A DNA stretch of 64,000 nt from Nocardioides albus (GCF_014648255.1 NZ_BMQT01000003.1:124001-188000), one strand, 5' to 3'. Numbered from the stretch's first letter, positions 39,773 to 47,997 are shown. Notes: generated from the letters alone by a model not told the origin. Numbers and translations: made by a program.

Positions 39773-39949
39773 ATGTATTTCACCGACCGCGGCATCGAGG
39801 AGCTCGTCACCCGTCGGGGCGACGAGGAGGTCACCCTCGCCTGGCTGGCCGAGCAGCTCCAGGCCTTCGTCGACGTACACCCCGAGCACGAGACCCCCAT
39901 CGAGCGCCTGGCCACCTGGCTGGCCCGCCTGGACGACCCCGAAGACTAA
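39773..39949 (+). CDS. DUF6104 family small protein
   Basis: 58 residues, acidic and helical. MYFTDRGIEELVTRRGDEEV then TLAWLAEQLQAFVD, and ERLATWLARLDD match DUF6104, a short actinobacterial family of unknown function, as far as I recall it. It starts 12 nt after the tetR stop and may be co-transcribed with it. It ends next to a large inverted repeat. Confidence 0.8.
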   Translation: MYFTDRGIEELVTRRGDEEVTLAWLAEQLQAFVDVHPEHETPIERLATWLARLDDPED

Positions 39950-39953
39950 CCCG

Positions 39954-40068
39954 CCGCGCTGGTCGAGCCGCCGGAGCCGCTAGGCGGAGGCGTGTCGAGA
40001 CCAACACGGCATGTGACTGTGTTGGTCTCGACACCGCTCGCTAGCGCTCGCGGGCTCGACCAGCGCGG
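39954..40068. repeat. Nested inverted repeat (cruciform) between convergent genes
   Basis: The outer 16-bp arms CCGCGCTGGTCGAGCC (39954-39969) and GGCTCGACCAGCGCGG (40053-40068) pair perfectly. The inner 16-bp arms GTGTCGAGACCAACAC (39992-40007) and GTGTTGGTCTCGACAC (40019-40034) also pair perfectly around an 11-nt loop. It could act as a two-way terminator or be a dispersed repeat family. Confidence 0.8.
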
Positions 40069-40074
40069 CGCGGC

Positions 40075-40278
40075 CTATTCGGGGAGGTCTTTTTCGGCTC
40101 GCTTGGCGGCGGCGCGGAGCTCGAAGAGCTCGGTGGCGAGGCCGCCGATGGCACCGGCCACGTCGCGTACGGCGCCGGTGATGATCATGGTGACCTGGCC
40201 GACCGTGGTCGCGGTGACCTCGACGGCGCTCTGCGCGACATCCTTGCGGATCTCGTTCTTGCTCAGCTCAGGCTCCAT
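40075..40278 (-). CDS. Small helical protein downstream of the desaturase
   Basis: 67 residues from the ATG at 40278, where MEPELSKNEIRKDVAQSAVE begins; ten further codons upstream are open. The middle is mildly hydrophobic (TMIITGAVRDVAGAIGGLA) and the end is charged. I recognise no named family, though similar short proteins occur in actinobacteria. It lies 26 nt after the desaturase stop and is probably the third gene of the reductase-desaturase operon. A weak ribosome-binding site lowers certainty. Confidence 0.6.
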   Translation of the reverse strand: MEPELSKNEIRKDVAQSAVEVTATTVGQVTMIITGAVRDVAGAIGGLATELFELRAAAKRAEKDLPE

Positions 40279-40304
40279 GACAACCCATTGTGGCTGGTCG
40301 GGCG

Positions 40305-41429
40305 TCATGCCGCGACCCCCTCGAGGACCGGGGTGGGCTCCGCCGCGGCGGCGGCCTCCGACTTGCGGTCGGGGAGGGCGTACTTGCAGATCTTCTTGAA
40401 GACACCGAACAGCTGCTTGCGCAGCGGGCCGGTGTTGTAGGCCAGGCCGTAGCGCTCGCAGATCTCGCGGACCTCCTCGGCGATCTCCGGGTAGCGGCGC
40501 GCCGGGAGGTCGGGGAAGAGGTGGTGCTCGATCTGGTGGGAGAGGTTGCCGGACATGATGTGGAAGGTGCGGCTACCGGTGATGTTGGCCGATCCGAGGA
40601 GCTGGCGGTAGTACCAGTGACCCTGGGTCTCGTCCTCGCACTCCTCCTGCGAGAAGGAGGCGACGCCGGCCGGGAAGTGGCCGCAGAAGATGATGTTGAA
40701 CGTCCAGATGTTGCGGATGATGTTGGCGGTGAAGTTCCCCGCGAAGGTGAGCGGCGCCAGCGGACCGGTGAGCAGCGGGAACAGGACGTAGTCCTTCAGC
40801 GTCTGCTTCTTCACCTTCCGCCAGATCCGGGCGCCGATCTCCTTGTTCTCGGCCCAGGTGCGGCGACCCGCGACGAGCTCATCGACCTCGAGGTCGTGCA
40901 TCGCCACACCCCACTCGAAGAACGTCATCAGCAGGAACGCGTAGAGCGGGTTGCCGAGGTAGTAGGGGTGCCACTTCTGGTCCTCGTCCATCCGGAGGAT
41001 CCCGTAGCCCACGTCGCGGTCCTTGCCCACGATGTTCGTGAACGTGTGGTGCATGTAGTTGTGGCCGTACTTCCAGTTCTCGGCCGGCGCCATCGTGTCC
41101 CAGTCGAACATGCGGGAGTTGAGGTCGGGGTCGCCCATCCAGTCGTACTGGCCATGCATGACGTTGTGCCCGATCTCCATGTTGTCGAGGATCTTGGAGA
41201 TCGACAGGCAGGCGACGGCCGGGACCCAGCCGATCACGGGCAGGTAGAAGAGCGCGCGGCCGGCGAGCTCGAAGGCACGCTGCTTCTTCACGATGTCGTA
41301 GATGTACGCCGAGTCCTCCTCGCCCAGGTCGGCGACGATCCGCTGGCGGATCGCCTCCATCTCGGCGCCGAACGCCTCCAGCTCCTCAGGGCTCAGTCGG
41401 CGGTTTCCGGTCTTCTCAACACTGGTCAT
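40305..41429 (-). CDS. Membrane fatty acid desaturase (acyl-CoA/acyl-lipid type)
   Basis: 374 residues. The three His boxes of the di-iron site are HNVMH (about 92), HNYMHH (about 122) and QIEHH (about 310). Two hydrophobic hairpins flank them. It inserts a double bond into a membrane-bound fatty acyl chain using electrons from the ferredoxin-reductase-like protein encoded upstream. This pairing mirrors the M. tuberculosis Rv3230c-desA3 unit. The start follows GGAGATACCC 22 nt after the reductase gene. Convergent with DUF6104 beyond the cruciform. Confidence 0.93.
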   Translation of the reverse strand: MTSVEKTGNRRLSPEELEAFGAEMEAIRQRIVADLGEEDSAYIYDIVKKQRAFELAGRALFYLPVIGWVPAVACLSISKILDNMEIGHNVMHGQYDWMGDPDLNSRMFDWDTMAPAENWKYGHNYMHHTFTNIVGKDRDVGYGILRMDEDQKWHPYYLGNPLYAFLLMTFFEWGVAMHDLEVDELVAGRRTWAENKEIGARIWRKVKKQTLKDYVLFPLLTGPLAPLTFAGNFTANIIRNIWTFNIIFCGHFPAGVASFSQEECEDETQGHWYYRQLLGSANITGSRTFHIMSGNLSHQIEHHLFPDLPARRYPEIAEEVREICERYGLAYNTGPLRKQLFGVFKKICKYALPDRKSEAAAAAEPTPVLEGVAA

Positions 41430-41451
41430 GGGTATCTCCTCGAAGGAATCG

Positions 41452-42546
41452 TCAGAGGTCCACGGAGCAGTCGCCCTCGGGCGTGCTCACGCAGATCCGG
41501 ATCTGTTCGTCAGGGAGCTCGGATGTCTCGCCGGTCAGGACGTTGCGGACCCGTCCGGAGCTCTTGTTGGTCACGCAGGAGAAGCAGATCCCCATCCGGC
41601 AGCCGGACTCCGGGGTCAGCCCCGCGGCCTCGGCCTGGTCGAGGATCGTCGCACCGTCGTTGGCGACGGACTTGCCGGTGCGGGCGAACTCCATCTCGCC
41701 TCCGGCGACACCGGCGGTCCGAGGCGGCTTGAAGTACTCCACGCGGAGCGACTCGGTGCCTGCGTACGCCGCCTGGGCCGCCTCGATGAGCGACGCCGGC
41801 CCGCAGGCCCACGTCGGCACCTCGCGAAATCCCGGGACGAGCTTCTCGAGCAGCGCCGGCGAGAGGTAGGGCGCACCGTCAGAGGTATGCATGATGTGCA
41901 GGTCGACGCCGTGGCCCTGGCGACGGATCTCGTCGAGCTCGTCGGCGAAGATCTGGCGGTCGGCGCTGGGCGCCCAGTGCAGGAAGGTGACCTTGCCCCG
42001 GTGCGTACGCCGCTGCAGGGAGCGCAGCATCGACATCACCGGCGTGATGCCGGAGCCACCCGAGATCAGGACGATGTGCTCGGGCACCCGGTCGGGAAGG
42101 ACGAAGTCGCCCTCGGCCTGGGACAGGTGGACGAGGGTGCCGACGGTGGCCCGCTCGGTGAGGAACTTGGAGATGCTGTAGGGAGTCGCGTGCTCGTCCT
42201 CATGGGCGCGCACCGTGATGGTGAGCGGCTCGCCCGGCTTGCTCTCGGTGTTGGAGACGGTGAAGACGCGGGTGGTACGCCGCCCCTCCCCCGTGTCGAT
42301 GCCGACGCTGACGTGCTGGCCGGCGCGGTGACCGCGCCAGGTCGAGGTGGGCTGGAGAGTCACGGTCGCCACCCGGGGCGCGCCAGGCGCGCTCACCTCC
42401 GGGTGGATGTCGGTGATGCGAGCACGCACCTCGTGCGCTGCCAGCATCGGGTTGATCTGGGTGAGGTAGCGGTCGATGCCATGCGGGGAGGCGAGCGCCG
42501 CAACCGTGCGGGAGCGGAGGATCCGGCCGCCGAGGTCGAGTGCCAT
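41452..42546 (-). CDS. Ferredoxin-NADP reductase-like protein with C-terminal 2Fe-2S domain
   Basis: 364 residues. The FAD domain shows RVFTVSNTESK (RxYS-type motif) and the NAD domain ISGGSGITPVMSMLRSL. The last 90 residues form a plant-type ferredoxin domain with the cysteines in SGCRMGICFSCVTNK and a final Cys near ICVST. It passes electrons from NAD(P)H to the desaturase. It is transcribed first in the operon and faces a TetR gene across two operator-like palindromes, one 16 nt upstream of its start. Confidence 0.93.
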   Translation of the reverse strand: MALDLGGRILRSRTVAALASPHGIDRYLTQINPMLAAHEVRARITDIHPEVSAPGAPRVATVTLQPTSTWRGHRAGQHVSVGIDTGEGRRTTRVFTVSNTESKPGEPLTITVRAHEDEHATPYSISKFLTERATVGTLVHLSQAEGDFVLPDRVPEHIVLISGGSGITPVMSMLRSLQRRTHRGKVTFLHWAPSADRQIFADELDEIRRQGHGVDLHIMHTSDGAPYLSPALLEKLVPGFREVPTWACGPASLIEAAQAAYAGTESLRVEYFKPPRTAGVAGGEMEFARTGKSVANDGATILDQAEAAGLTPESGCRMGICFSCVTNKSSGRVRNVLTGETSELPDEQIRICVSTPEGDCSVDL

Positions 42547-42561
42547 GTGTTTCGCCTTTCA

Positions 42562-42577
42562 GTGAACATCTGTACAC
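42562..42577. promoter_or_regulatory. Operator-like palindrome next to the reductase gene
   Basis: GTGAACATCTGTACAC is a 16-bp palindrome of form GTGNACANNTGTNCAC with one mismatched pair. It lies 15 nt upstream of the reductase ATG, where bound protein would block transcription. Confidence 0.65.
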
Positions 42578-42639
42578 CGACAACGATGGCGGGTCATCAC
42601 TGCACGCGTCAAGACACCGCGCACGTGGTTCAGATCACG

Positions 42640-42655
42640 GTGTACAGGTGTGCAC
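42640..42655. promoter_or_regulatory. Operator-like palindrome next to the tetR gene
   Basis: GTGTACAGGTGTGCAC has the same GTGNACANNTGTNCAC form. Over 19 bp it is the reverse-complement relative of the other site, sharing CTGTACACCG exactly. It lies 25 nt upstream of the tetR -10 box. Confidence 0.65.
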
Positions 42656-42680
42656 CTGACGCCTCCCTGCTCGCTGCGCC

Positions 42681-42686
42681 TAGGAT
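42681..42686 (+). promoter_or_regulatory. -10 box of the desaturase-linked tetR gene
   Basis: TAGGAT, 6 nt, then GTG at 42693, without a ribosome-binding site. Confidence 0.5.
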
Positions 42687-42692
42687 GGTCTG

Positions 42693-43328
42693 GTGATCGA
42701 GACGGGTACCGAGCCGGAGAGCCGTGCGGAGCGCAAGCTCCGGACCCGGAGGGCGATCCTCGACGCGACGCTGGAGCTGTGCGCCGACAGCTCGCTGACA
42801 GCGCTGTCGCTACGTCAGGTCGCCAAGCAGGTCGGCATCGTGCCGACCGCTTTCTACCGCCACTTCGACTCCATCGAGTCGCTCGGCCTGGCCTTGGTCG
42901 AGGAATCCTTCGACTCGCTGCGAGACCTGTTTCGCGACGTACGCCGCAACGCCCGGGCCGACCAGGATATCGTCGACGGCTCGATCGATGCCCTCGTCGA
43001 CCACGTTCACCGGCGCCGCGACCACTTCGGGTTCATCGCCCGCGAGCGCGTCGCCGGGCCGCGTTCGGTGCGCGAGGCCATCCACCGCGAGATCGAGCTC
43101 TGCGAGCGCGAGCTCGCCACCGACCTGGCGCTGATGACCGGCACCGACATCTGGACGGCCAAGGACCTGCATGTGCTCTCGTCGCTCTTCGTGACGGTCC
43201 TGGTCGCCACCGCGGAGCAGATCCTCTCCACCACTCGCCCCGAGCAGGAGGCACAGATCGTCGCCACCGTGCGGACCCAGCTGCGGATGCTGCTGGTCGG
43301 CGTCTACCAGTGGCGCTCGGAGGGCTAG
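42693..43328 (+). CDS. TetR family regulator of the desaturase operon (probable)
   Basis: 211 residues. The DNA-binding domain is clear: RRAILDATLELCADSSL, then LRQVAKQVGIVPTAFYRHFD. The C-terminal domain (about 75-205) is helical. Its place opposite a desaturase operon recalls DesT of Pseudomonas, which senses acyl-CoA saturation; ligand and target here are inferred from position and from the paired palindromes. It ends 4 nt before the convergent MFS gene. Confidence 0.88.
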   Translation: MIETGTEPESRAERKLRTRRAILDATLELCADSSLTALSLRQVAKQVGIVPTAFYRHFDSIESLGLALVEESFDSLRDLFRDVRRNARADQDIVDGSIDALVDHVHRRRDHFGFIARERVAGPRSVREAIHREIELCERELATDLALMTGTDIWTAKDLHVLSSLFVTVLVATAEQILSTTRPEQEAQIVATVRTQLRMLLVGVYQWRSEG

Positions 43329-43332
43329 GAGC

Positions 43333-44850
43333 TCAGCAGCCGCAGGCCGTGGCCTCGCGACCGTGCTCGCACAGCTCGGCGAGCTCGGCGTCGAGATCGG
43401 CGTCAGGTGACGTCACCGGCTCCTCGGGCGCCTCTGCCCGAGCCGGCAGCAGAACGGCCATCACGACCACGATCAGCGCGAGCGCTGCGCTGACCATGAA
43501 TGCGGCTTGCAGACCGCTGACCTGCGCCGCGATCGCACCGACCTCGTCGATGACCTGGTCGCTGCGTACCGACATCACGGTCACGGCCAAGGCGGTGCCG
43601 AACGCGGCCGCGACCTGCTGGAGCGTGCCCAGGATCGAGGAGCCGTGGGAGTAGAGGTGGGACGGCAACGACCCGAGGCCGAGGGTGAAGACCGGGGTGA
43701 AGGCCGCGGCCAGGCTGACCATCAGGACCAGGTGCAGCACCAGGATGAGCCAGTAGGGCGTGGTGAGCGAGATCTGGGAGAACCCGGCGAGAGCGACGAC
43801 GATGCCGACGGAGCCAGGGATGACGAGCACCCGGCCGCCGCGCGCGTCGAAGATCCGCCCGACCGTCGGTCCGAGGAGGCCCATCGCGAGACCGCCCGGC
43901 ATCACCAGGAGCCCGGTGTAGAGCGGGGAGAGCCCGCGCACGGTCTGCAGGTAGAGCGGCAGCAGGATCATCGAGCCCATCATCGCCAGGAACGCGATCG
44001 CCATCAGGACCAGTGCCTTGGTGAAAGTCGGGTGCAGGAAGGCGCGCAGGTCCAGCAGCGGCGAACCGATGCGCTGCAGGCGCAGCTGACGGAGCACGAA
44101 CGCGAGGATCAGCACCGCACCGAAGGCGGCGATGATCACGGGACGCCCGACCTCACCCTCGGCGAACCGGCTCAGTCCGTAGACGAGCGATCCGAAGCCG
44201 AGCGCGGCGATGACCACCGATGCCCAGTCCACGCTCGTCTTCGACGTCTCACCGACGTTCTCCAGCCGGCGCAGCCCGGACCAGGCCACGCCGATGGCGA
44301 TCGGCAGGACCAGCAAGAAGAGCAGCCGCCACGACCCGAAGCCCAAGATCAGTCCGGAGATCGTCGGCCCCAGCGCCGGCGCGACCGAGATCGCCATGGT
44401 GACGTTGCCCATCACCCGGCCCCGGTCGCTCTCGTCGACGACCGTCATCAGCGTGGTCATCAGCAGCGGCATCATCACCGCGGTGCCGGCCGCCTGGATG
44501 ACTCGGCCGGCGAGCAGGATGCTGAAGACCGGCGCGATCGCCGAGATCAGGGTGCCGGCGATGAAGACGCCCATCGCCGTGGCGTACGCGGTCCGGGTCG
44601 TCACCCGCTGCAGGAACCAGCCGGTCACCGGGATCACCGACGCCATGGTCAGCATGAACGCGGTCGAGACCCACTGGGCGGCGTGCTCGGTGACCCCGAA
44701 GCTGTTCATCAGGTTCGGGATCGCGTTGAGCATGATCGTCTCGTTGAGGATCACCACGAAGGTGGCCAGCACGAGCAGGTTGATGACGGCAGGCGTACGC
44801 CGCTTCTCACCGTCCACGGGACGATGCGATGTTGTGACGGCAGCAGTCAT
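43333..44850 (-). CDS. DHA2-type MFS multidrug exporter
   Basis: 505 residues, about 14 helices, of the EmrB/QacA subfamily. Motif C-like sequence is in NVTMAISVAPALGPTISGLI, and the conserved start of helix 1 is VILNETIMLNAIPNL, with Asn-Glu where many members have Asp. The C-terminal tail is acidic with a Cys motif (ELCEHGREATACGC) that could bind metal or be modified. The substrate is unknown. The ATG at 44850 has no strong ribosome-binding site. Convergent with the TetR gene. Confidence 0.88.
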   Translation of the reverse strand: MTAAVTTSHRPVDGEKRRTPAVINLLVLATFVVILNETIMLNAIPNLMNSFGVTEHAAQWVSTAFMLTMASVIPVTGWFLQRVTTRTAYATAMGVFIAGTLISAIAPVFSILLAGRVIQAAGTAVMMPLLMTTLMTVVDESDRGRVMGNVTMAISVAPALGPTISGLILGFGSWRLLFLLVLPIAIGVAWSGLRRLENVGETSKTSVDWASVVIAALGFGSLVYGLSRFAEGEVGRPVIIAAFGAVLILAFVLRQLRLQRIGSPLLDLRAFLHPTFTKALVLMAIAFLAMMGSMILLPLYLQTVRGLSPLYTGLLVMPGGLAMGLLGPTVGRIFDARGGRVLVIPGSVGIVVALAGFSQISLTTPYWLILVLHLVLMVSLAAAFTPVFTLGLGSLPSHLYSHGSSILGTLQQVAAAFGTALAVTVMSVRSDQVIDEVGAIAAQVSGLQAAFMVSAALALIVVVMAVLLPARAEAPEEPVTSPDADLDAELAELCEHGREATACGC

Positions 44851-45018
44851 TGCGAGTTCCTCGGGTCGTACGCAGGGGCCCGTTGCCGCCCGCTCTCATA
44901 CATAGATCGAACGGGCGGGGCCGATTTCGACATCACGCCTCGAGAAACTTTCCGAGCCCCCGCCGGCGATACTCAATGGTCCCTTGCAGAACCGACGGGA
45001 GTCGAACGATATTCCGTA

Positions 45019-45054
45019 CGTCACATTGCGCTGCGTCACATTGCGCTACGTCAC
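45019..45054. repeat. 15-bp tandem repeat upstream of the MFS gene
   Basis: CGTCACATTGCGCT occurs at 45019-45032 and 45034-45047 (period 15), followed by a third partial unit CGTCAC at 45049 and another CGTCAC at about 45063. It lies between the quinone oxidoreductase stop and the MFS start. It may be a protein-binding site. Confidence 0.65.
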
Positions 45055-45064
45055 GTACTCCGCG

Positions 45065-46033
45065 TCACAGAGTGAAGACGACCTTCCCGAAGAGCTCACC
45101 GGCGTGCATCGCCTCGAACCCGGCCTTGGCCTCGGTCAGCGGCATGGTGCGGTCGATCAGCGGCCGGGTGCCGGTCGCCTCGAGAAGGGAGACCAGGCTC
45201 GCCAGCTCGTTGCGGGTGCCCATCGTCGAGCCGATCACCTTCAGCTGCAGGAAGAAGATGTTGGTCAGCAGCGCGTCGTCGAGGTTCGCCCCGGACGTGG
45301 TGCCGCTGATGATGATCGCCCCGCCCGGACGCAGCGAGCGCACCGAGTGCTTCCAGGTCGCGCGGCCAACCGTCTCGATCACGGCGTCGACCTTGACCGG
45401 CAGCCTCTCCCCCGACGGCAGGGCCTCATGGGCACCGAGCTCGAGGGCCCGCTTCTGCTTCGCCTCGTCACGCGAGGTCGCGTAGACCTTGAGGCCGGCC
45501 GCCCGCGCGAGCGTGATCGCCGCGGTCGCCACTCCCCCACCAGCGCCCTGCACCAGCACCGAGTCGCCCGCCTTGAGCCCACCCTGGGTGAACAGCATCC
45601 GGTAGGCCGTCAGCCACGCCGTCGGCAGGCATGCTGCCTCCTCGAAGGACATCCCGGCGGGCTTCGCCACCACGTTGCGCCGCGGCACGACGACCTTCTC
45701 GGCGAACGTGCCCTGGTGACGCTCGGAGAGCAGTGATCGCTTCGGGTCGAGGGTCTCGTCGCCGGTCCAGTCGGGCGAGGAGATCACCGAGTGCACCACG
45801 ACCTCGTTGCCGTCCTCGTCGAGCCCGGCGGCGTCGCAGCCCAGGATCATCGGCAGAGCCTCGGCCTTGAGCCCGACCCCCTGCAGCGACCAGAGGTCGT
45901 GGTGGTTGAGCGAGGCCGCCTTGACGGTGACCGTCGTCCACCCGTCCGGCGCGACCGGGTCAGGCCGCTCCCCGAGCACGAGGCCGGAGATCGGGTCGTC
46001 GGATGAGAACTTCTCGGCGTACGCAGCGAACAT
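45065..46033 (-). CDS. Zinc-binding dehydrogenase / quinone oxidoreductase family protein
   Basis: 322 residues of the medium-chain dehydrogenase family. It starts MFAAYAEKFSSDDPISGL; the cofactor loop is VLVQGAGGGVATAAITLARA and the conserved NHHDLW follows the first barrel. Catalytic-zinc ligands are not complete (an Asp/His pattern in GCDAAGLDEDGNEV only). Substrate unknown. The frame is open 26 codons further upstream, but TAGGGT lies 7 nt before this ATG. Confidence 0.88.
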   Translation of the reverse strand: MFAAYAEKFSSDDPISGLVLGERPDPVAPDGWTTVTVKAASLNHHDLWSLQGVGLKAEALPMILGCDAAGLDEDGNEVVVHSVISSPDWTGDETLDPKRSLLSERHQGTFAEKVVVPRRNVVAKPAGMSFEEAACLPTAWLTAYRMLFTQGGLKAGDSVLVQGAGGGVATAAITLARAAGLKVYATSRDEAKQKRALELGAHEALPSGERLPVKVDAVIETVGRATWKHSVRSLRPGGAIIISGTTSGANLDDALLTNIFFLQLKVIGSTMGTRNELASLVSLLEATGTRPLIDRTMPLTEAKAGFEAMHAGELFGKVVFTL

Positions 46034-46040
46034 GCGCCCG

Positions 46041-46046
46041 ACCCTA
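46041..46046 (-). promoter_or_regulatory. -10 box of the oxidoreductase gene at 45065-46033
   Basis: TAGGGT, 7 nt, then ATG at 46033. Confidence 0.5.
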
Positions 46047-46096
46047 CCGAACCGCGACCCGGCACATCTGCCCCATCCAAACCCGCCGACAAACCC

Positions 46097-46192
46097 GTCG
46101 AGTCGGCTCATCCTGACCGATCCGAGCGCCGAGTCGGCTCGTCATGACGAGCCGACTCGACGACCGAACTCGTCAGAACGAGCCGACTCGGC
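46097..46192. repeat. Palindromic array of 21-nt units, copy 3
   Basis: The left unit GTCGAGTCGGCTCATCCTGA (46097-46117) is followed by a perfect 28-bp palindrome (46131-46158; half GAGTCGGCTCGTCA). An inverted unit (46172-46192) ending in GAGCCGACTCGGC completes it. Unit length and layout recall the other two arrays, but the base sequence differs. It lies between the malic enzyme stop and the oxidoreductase promoter. Confidence 0.8.
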
Positions 46193-46209
46193 GATCCCGG
46201 AGTCGGTGG

Positions 46210-47403
46210 TCAGGCGCGGGCGACGCCGTCGGCCCGAGCTGCGTCGGCGACCGCGGCGGCGACGGCGGGGCCGACGCGGGGGTCGAACGGCTCAGGGATG
46301 ATCTTGACCTCCGAGAGCTCGTCCTCGACCAGCGCCGCCAGGGCCTGGGCGGCGGCGAGCTTCATGCCCTCGGTGATCGAGGAGGCGTGGACGTCGATCG
46401 CGCCCCGGAAGATGCCGGGGAAGGCGAGGACGTTGTTGATCTGGTTGGGGAAGTCCGAGCGACCGGTGGCGACGATGCTGGCGTACTTGTGCGCCACGTC
46501 GGGGTGGATCTCCGGGTTCGGGTTGGCCATCGCGAAGACGATCGCCTGGTCGGCCATGGTCGCGACGAGCTCCTCGGGGACGGTGCCGCCGGAGAGGCCG
46601 ACATAGACGTCGGCACCGTCGAGCACCTCGGCCAGCGTGCCCGAGCGGCCGGTGATGTCTGCGGTCACCTCGGCGATCGCCTTCTTCGACGCGGTCAGGT
46701 CCGAACGCGTCGAGGAGATGACGCCCTTGCGGTCGAGCAGGGCGAGGTCCTTGATGCCGAACTCGAGCAGGATCTTGGCGACGGCGACGCCCGCGGCGCC
46801 GGAGCCCGAGATGACCACCCGGGTCGACTCCGGGTTGCGGCCGGTCAGCTTCAGCGCGTTCATCAGCGCGGCCAGGGTGACGACGGCGGTGCCGTGCTGG
46901 TCGTCGTGGAAGACCGGGATGTCGAGCGCCTCCTTGAGGCGATCCTCGATCTCGAAGCAGCGCGGCGCGGAGATGTCCTCGAGGTTGATCCCCCCGAACG
47001 AGGGCGCCATCCGGATGACGGTCTCGACGATCTCGTCGACGTCGGTGGTGTCCAGGCAGATCGGGATCGAGTCGACTCCGCCGAACTCCTTGAACAGCAC
47101 CGCCTTGCCCTCCATCACCGGCATCGCGGCGGCCGGACCGATGTCACCCAGACCGAGCACCGCGGTGCCGTCGGTGACGACCGCGACGGTGTTGGGCACC
47201 CAGGTGAAGGTCCGGGCCAGCTCGGGCTGCTCGGCGATCGCGGTGCAGACGCGCGCCACACCGGGGGTGTAGGCCATCGACAGCGATGCCCTGTCGGAGA
47301 CCGATGCGGTCGCCGCGATCGCCATCTTGCCGCCGCGGTGGAGCTCGAAGACCGGGTCGCCGTCATAGGCGGTGGTCTCGGCGGACAGGGTGGACTCGGT
47401 CAT
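46210..47403 (-). CDS. NAD(P)-dependent malic enzyme
   Basis: 397 residues, the short bacterial form without a phosphotransacetylase domain. Motifs are SMAYTPGVARVCTAI, TDGTAVLGLGDIGPAA, the metal-binding EDISAPRCFEIEDRL, FHDDQHGTAVVTLAAL and the nucleotide loop VVISGSGAAGVAVAKIL. It converts malate to pyruvate and supplies NAD(P)H. GGAGG before the ATG at 47403 picks this start from a longer open frame. The cofactor preference cannot be decided from sequence alone. Confidence 0.95.
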   Translation of the reverse strand: MTESTLSAETTAYDGDPVFELHRGGKMAIAATASVSDRASLSMAYTPGVARVCTAIAEQPELARTFTWVPNTVAVVTDGTAVLGLGDIGPAAAMPVMEGKAVLFKEFGGVDSIPICLDTTDVDEIVETVIRMAPSFGGINLEDISAPRCFEIEDRLKEALDIPVFHDDQHGTAVVTLAALMNALKLTGRNPESTRVVISGSGAAGVAVAKILLEFGIKDLALLDRKGVISSTRSDLTASKKAIAEVTADITGRSGTLAEVLDGADVYVGLSGGTVPEELVATMADQAIVFAMANPNPEIHPDVAHKYASIVATGRSDFPNQINNVLAFPGIFRGAIDVHASSITEGMKLAAAQALAALVEDELSEVKIIPEPFDPRVGPAVAAAVADAARADGVARA

Positions 47404-47592
47404 TGGGGGCCTCCAGAAAACTACGGACTCGGACGTCGGGCGGTCGAACGCGAGCCGAGGGGTGGAGCCGCGCATGGCGCCATCTACAGGGATGTGATGC
47501 CCGGATGGCAGTTTCCCACAGGCTACCGGAGGAAGCGGTTGATGTTTCCTACAAGGTGACCAAGCCCTCATCTGGAGCCCTCATCCAGAGAC

Positions 47593-47943
47593 TCACCCCA
47601 GGATGCGCGGCCGCGGCCAGATCCGGCCCACGACGACACCGATCACGTCGGCGTCCGCGACGGGCCCGCGATGCCGGGAGTCGATCACCCCGGGAGCGGC
47701 CGGGTTGTCCGAGAGCAGCCACCACCCCGGACGCCCGGACGCGGTCGTACGTCGCTCCACCGCCCGCTTCACCACGACCGCCCCGTCGGCGAGCCGGGCG
47801 ACGACGACACTTCCGGGCTCCGGCGTACGTCCGTAGGAGACCCACAACCGGTCCCCGGCCCGCAGGGTCGGCACCATCGAGTCCCCCACGACCTTCGCCA
47901 TCCCCCAGGCGTGTCGGGGTGCCCTGGCCGCGATGTCTTCCAT
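47593..47943 (-). CDS. sodX: Nickel-superoxide dismutase maturation protease (SodX, S24/S26 type)
   Basis: 116 residues. The catalytic Ser22 is in VVGDSMVPTLRAGD and the general-base Lys59 in VVVKRAVERR, the Ser-Lys dyad of signal-peptidase-like enzymes. No membrane helix is seen, as in SodX proteins. Divergence from sodN makes the assignment firm: SodX removes the SodN leader to expose the nickel-binding N-terminus. The ATG at 47943 is chosen from a longer open frame by the intergenic layout. Confidence 0.93.
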   Translation of the reverse strand: MEDIAARAPRHAWGMAKVVGDSMVPTLRAGDRLWVSYGRTPEPGSVVVARLADGAVVVKRAVERRTTASGRPGWWLLSDNPAAPGVIDSRHRGPVADADVIGVVVGRIWPRPRILG

Positions 47944-47951
47944 GCGGAGTA

Positions 47952-47972
47952 GTGTCGCAATCCGTAGGACAC
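47952..47972. promoter_or_regulatory. GTGTC-N11-GACAC palindrome between sodX and sodN
   Basis: A perfect 5+5 palindrome with an 11-nt spacer fills the 54-nt divergent region. It is a candidate site for a shared regulator. It does not clearly match the Streptomyces Nur box, so the regulator is unknown. Confidence 0.4.
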
Positions 47973-47997
47973 ATGAACACTCTTTGAGAGGACCCGC

